From: CAZAGD01 sp049699975
Lineage (GTDB): Bacteria; Desulfobacterota; SM23-61
Direction: 5' to 3'
DNA: 9,332 nucleotides
Assembly (NCBI GenBank): GCA_049699975.1
Contig: JBNAWB010000142.1
Location: forward strand, 1 to 9,332
Made by a program: the position numbers and the translations under genes. Below the pieces are notes generated by a model. That model did no database searches and had not been told where the DNA came from. It saw only the letters and a program-made list of their open reading frames with translations. Below, piece after piece: positions 7,232 through 9,332 of the stretch (position 1 is the stretch's first letter; the number at the start of each line of letters is the position of its first letter).

Positions 7232-7412
7232 AAATATATTAAAATTACTGAATTTTGCCTGGGTAAGAACAGCCACATTTCTTCTTTAAGCACTTTTCCA
7301 AAGATCTCAATGCTTTTTTCCAAATCTCATCCTATCCTCTATATGCACACATTCCTACCCGTGAAGAATTATTAATGAGAGCATTAAATAAATTACATCT
7401 GCTATTTTTAAC

Positions 7413-7481
7413 CCCTCACCTCGGTACGAGTCGGTTCCGACTAACCCTCTCCCCAGGCATGGGGAGAGGGGAGGGTGAGGG
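7413..7481. repeat. Composite REP-like palindrome with C/G-rich nested stems
   Basis: An outer pair CCCTCACC (7413-7420) and GGTGAGGG (7474-7481) encloses a perfect ten-pair hairpin CCCTCTCCCC (7445-7454)/GGGGAGAGGG (7461-7470) with six-base loop AGGCAT. Between them AGTCGG-TT-CCGACT (7429-7442) and CTCG-GTA-CGAG (7420-7430) form further small dyads. This matches the widespread intergenic CCCTCACCC...CCCTCTCCCC palindrome type. It lies about 115 bases beyond the aldehyde dehydrogenase stop and might slow decay or end transcription, though no T-run follows on either strand. No target-site duplication is evident. Confidence 0.65.
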
Positions 7482-7593
7482 AATGAGTGTAAATATTTAA
7501 ACGCTCTGAGTAATAAATGATTAGGTACCCCCACTTTGCCTTTGGAATAAAATACATTATTCTTTCCCTCTTTTTTCTTTCGCAGATAAAACA

Positions 7594-9117
7594 TTAATCC
7601 CCGAATTTAATACCCTGAGCCAGAGGGAGTTCAGTAGACCAATTGATCGTATTGGTTTGCCGGCGCATATAGGCTTTCCAGGCATCGGAGCCAGATTCCC
7701 TGCCGCCACCCGTCTCTTTTTCTCCTCCGAAAGCTCCCCCAATTTCAGCCCCTGACGTACCAATGTTGACGTTAGCAATGCCGCAATCAGAGCCTTCGGG
7801 AGAGAGAAATCTTTCCGCTGTCCTTAGACTCTCAGTAAAGATCGTACTCGATAACCCCTGGGGTACCTCGTTGTGAATGCGCATGGCTTCATCAAGATCT
7901 TCATATTCGAGGAGGTAAAGAATAGGAGCAAAAGTCTCGTGATGAACGATCTCGCTCTGCGCAGGCATCTTTACAATGGTGGGCTCTACAAAACATTCAC
8001 CAAGCTCTAAAAGACGATTTCCACCATATATAATCTCACCTCCCTGCTCTTTGGCCTTCTGCAGAGCGACCATCATCTGCTCCACTGCTTCTTTGTTGAC
8101 CAAAGGTCCCATCAGAATGCCCTCTTCCCGAGGGTTACCGATGCGCACCTGTCCATAAGCCCGACAAAGTCTCTCGCTCAGTTGAGAAGCTATGGAACGA
8201 TGGACGATGATTCTGCGCGTGGAAGTACAGCGCTGGCCTGCTGTACCTACTGCGCCGAAGAGAATACTCCGCACGGCCATATCGAGGTTGGCATCTTCAG
8301 CTACAATGATGGCATTATTCCCACCTAATTCAAGAATGGTCCGGCCCAGTCTCTTGGCCACTCCCACTGCTACCTGACGCCCCATCACGGTCGATCCTGT
8401 AAAAGAGATAAGAGGAAGCCTTCGCTCATGGATCATCAGTTTTCCGATTGTGGAACCTGAGCCAACTAACAGATTGAAAATTCCTTTCAGTCCATGGTCA
8501 GCCATGATCCGATTAGCAATATGCTGCACAGCCACCGCGCAGAGAGGCGTTAGGGAAGAAGGTTTCCAGACTACTGTATCCCCGCAGACAGCGGCAATGG
8601 CCGCGTTCCAGGACCAGACCGCCACGGGAAAATTGAAGGCGGTGATGACACCGATTGGTCCTAAAGGATGCCATTGTTCATACATTCTATGTTTGGGGCG
8701 TTCAGAATGCATGGTCAGGCCATAGAGCTGCCTCGATAGACCTAAGGCAAAATCACAGATGTCTATCATCTCCTGAACTTCTCCCATACCTTCTACTCTG
8801 ATCTTTCCCATCTCCAGAGTCACCAGCTCTCCCAAAGGTTCCTTTACTTCCCTTAAGGCTTGGGCCAAGTCCCGAACCACCAACCCCCGTTTAGGAGCTG
8901 GGACCATACGCCAGGTTCTAAAAGCTTGCTCGGCTTCAGCAAGCACTTGTTCATATGTTTTCGCGGTAGCCTGCACTACCTTGGCAATGGCCTCCCCTGT
9001 GGTCGGATTATAAGAAGTGATCGCTTGCCCATCGCGATCTGCAAACCACAAATCAACCCCCGAGCAAGCACCTAAATTGGTATCTTTAATACCCAGTTTT
9101 TTGAGCAATGCCCTCAT
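7594..9117 (-). CDS. ALDH7-type aldehyde dehydrogenase (alpha-aminoadipic semialdehyde dehydrogenase-like)
   Basis: A 507-residue NAD(P)-dependent aldehyde dehydrogenase closely resembling human ALDH7A1 (antiquitin), which oxidises alpha-aminoadipate semialdehyde/piperideine-6-carboxylate in lysine breakdown. Expected catalytic residues are present: nucleophile C297 (GQRC), general base E263 (LELGG), oxyanion N162 (FNFP) and cofactor-site K185 (WKPS). With a constant offset of five, E116 (GEVQE) and R296 match the antiquitin aminoadipate-binding residues E121 and R301. The ALDH7 signature TSGAEIGGAFGGEKETGGG (454-472) and tail LPLAQGIKFGD are very similar to antiquitin. Bacterial ALDH7 enzymes include piperideine-6-carboxylate dehydrogenase (amaB), but no lysine-pathway genes are nearby, so the physiological substrate is open and no symbol is given. 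AAGGAG six bases before the ATG supports the start. Its upstream region shares a promoter module with the phosphorylase operon. Confidence 0.92.
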   Translation of the reverse strand: MRALLKKLGIKDTNLGACSGVDLWFADRDGQAITSYNPTTGEAIAKVVQATAKTYEQVLAEAEQAFRTWRMVPAPKRGLVVRDLAQALREVKEPLGELVTLEMGKIRVEGMGEVQEMIDICDFALGLSRQLYGLTMHSERPKHRMYEQWHPLGPIGVITAFNFPVAVWSWNAAIAAVCGDTVVWKPSSLTPLCAVAVQHIANRIMADHGLKGIFNLLVGSGSTIGKLMIHERRLPLISFTGSTVMGRQVAVGVAKRLGRTILELGGNNAIIVAEDANLDMAVRSILFGAVGTAGQRCTSTRRIIVHRSIASQLSERLCRAYGQVRIGNPREEGILMGPLVNKEAVEQMMVALQKAKEQGGEIIYGGNRLLELGECFVEPTIVKMPAQSEIVHHETFAPILYLLEYEDLDEAMRIHNEVPQGLSSTIFTESLRTAERFLSPEGSDCGIANVNIGTSGAEIGGAFGGEKETGGGRESGSDAWKAYMRRQTNTINWSTELPLAQGIKFGD

Positions 9118-9180
9118 AGCCTTCTCCTTCTAATGAAATAGATCCCCTTTTTTCTGATTTCTTTACGCGCTAAATATTTT

Positions 9181-9196
9181 TCCTTTTTTTAAAGGA
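9181..9196. repeat. Small dyad near the aldehyde dehydrogenase transcription start
   Basis: TCCTTT (9181-9186) and AAAGGA (9191-9196) are perfect six-base arms around TTTT, next to the weak -10 at 9198-9203. It may be a minor leader hairpin or an operator half. The composition is simple, so it could well be chance. Confidence 0.2.
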
Positions 9197-9197
9197 G

Positions 9198-9297
9198 GAA
9201 ATATCAATAAATTCTGCTTATGTCAAGGAGGAGATCACCTGACCGTCGATCAGTTTTAATTTTTCTGACCAGCAGGGGACAGGCGGGAGGGGGAGAG
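9198..9297 (-). promoter_or_regulatory. Candidate promoter module of the aldehyde dehydrogenase gene
   Basis: Read on the - strand, the order is CTCTCCCCCTCCCGCCTG (9297-9280), TGATCGACGGTCAG (9252-9239), twelve bases, TTGACA (9226-9221), a 17-base spacer and TATTTC (9203-9198), a weak -10. Extended by one base, the middle site is a 15-base near-palindrome (9239-9253), CTGA...TCAG. This copies the layout upstream of the phosphorylase operon, including the exact 12-base distance, while the 12 bases themselves match at only three positions. The predicted leader is about 75 bases. Confidence 0.5.
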
Positions 9298-9315
9298 GCG
9301 AAATTAAAATCGGCC

Positions 9316-9332
9316 GGGAATTGCTTATTCCC
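9316..9332. repeat. Hairpin cut by the window edge
   Basis: GGGAAT (9316-9321) and ATTCCC (9327-9332) form a six-pair stem with loop TGCTT, ending exactly at the window edge. The stem may continue outside, so it could be part of a terminator or repeat belonging to the neighbouring region. Confidence 0.3.

Larger units (their letters stand above)
7169..7593. other. Gene-free intergenic stretch with two palindromic repeats
   Basis: This stretch lies between the aldehyde dehydrogenase stop and the HpcH-like promoter. No reading frame here has a convincing ribosome site and recognisable protein. It contains the hairpin repeats at 7205-7231 and 7413-7481; the rest, for example 7240-7410 and 7490-7590, is AT-rich with nothing identifiable. 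No T-tailed terminator was found after the aldehyde dehydrogenase. Confidence 0.6.

Noticed and set aside
7118..7375. 85-codon open frame on the + strand
   Set aside because: It has no ribosome site and translates the palindromic repeat as VTPAEAGVQ, a known kind of spurious peptide.
9225..9239. AAGGAGGAGATCACC, resembling the complement of the 16S rRNA 3' end
   Set aside because: The match is imperfect, there is no rRNA sequence beside it, and no start codon at a usable distance follows on the + strand.
7120..9314. 13-base sequence GCCGATTTTAATT at 7120-7132, found again inverted at 9302-9314
   Set aside because: About one exact 13-base match is expected by chance in a window this long, more so for AT-rich sequence, and the second copy has no promoter context.
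9220..9332. Open frame on the + strand starting ATG at 9220 and running off the window
   Set aside because: AAAGGAGG lies about 21 bases before it, too far to serve it. The frame runs through the promoter module and C/G-rich block, is low in complexity and resembles no known protein start.
1..9332. Composite transposon or genomic island
   Set aside because: There is no transposase or integrase, tRNA junction, direct target repeat or sharp composition change; all six genes look like ordinary chromosomal metabolism.

Overview
The window is a compact stretch of bacterial chromosome with six intact protein genes in two convergent groups: four on the + strand (158-6256) and two on the - strand (6278-9117). 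No tRNA, rRNA, CRISPR array, transposase or phage gene is visible. The protein families and moderate base composition fit a free-living, probably anaerobic or facultative bacterium. The hairpin repeat whose translation reads VTPAEAGVQ is seen in Desulfobacterota and other environmental lineages, so that group is a guess; the window holds no marker that fixes the taxon.

Left arm, + strand. A leader of about 150 bases carries a candidate promoter module, an AT-rich dyad and a small hairpin over the ribosome binding site. It is followed by an alpha-glucan phosphorylase of the DUF3417-containing type and, 7 bases later, a secreted ApbE-type FAD:protein FMN transferase. After a 64-base gap with its own candidate extended -10 promoter come a LarA-like protein (DUF2088 family, probable nickel-pincer isomerase of unknown substrate) and a zinc-dependent medium-chain alcohol dehydrogenase.

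Right arm, - strand. An HpcH/HpaI-fold protein ends 21 bases from the dehydrogenase. It has a near-consensus sigma-70 promoter and a dyad placed like a repressor site. A gene-free stretch of about 500 bases follows, holding two palindromic dispersed repeats. The last gene is a full-length ALDH7-type aldehyde dehydrogenase closely resembling human antiquitin (alpha-aminoadipic semialdehyde dehydrogenase).

Function. The phosphorylase releases glucose-1-phosphate from stored glucan. The other cytoplasmic enzymes (racemase-like protein, alcohol dehydrogenase, aldolase-fold protein, semialdehyde dehydrogenase) could form a short route for a hydroxy acid or sugar acid, but this rests on proximity alone and they are not one operon. 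ApbE works outside the membrane and has no visible flavoprotein partner here.

The most unusual signal is regulatory. The phosphorylase operon and the aldehyde dehydrogenase, at opposite ends of the window, share the same upstream architecture: a C-rich block, an identical 14-base near-palindrome TGATCGACGGTCAG, exactly 12 unconserved bases, then TTGACA. The two enzyme observations most worth testing are the LarA-like protein, which keeps a nickel-pincer-like residue pattern, and the HpcH-like protein, which keeps the metal ligands but lacks the expected catalytic His and pyruvate-binding Arg.
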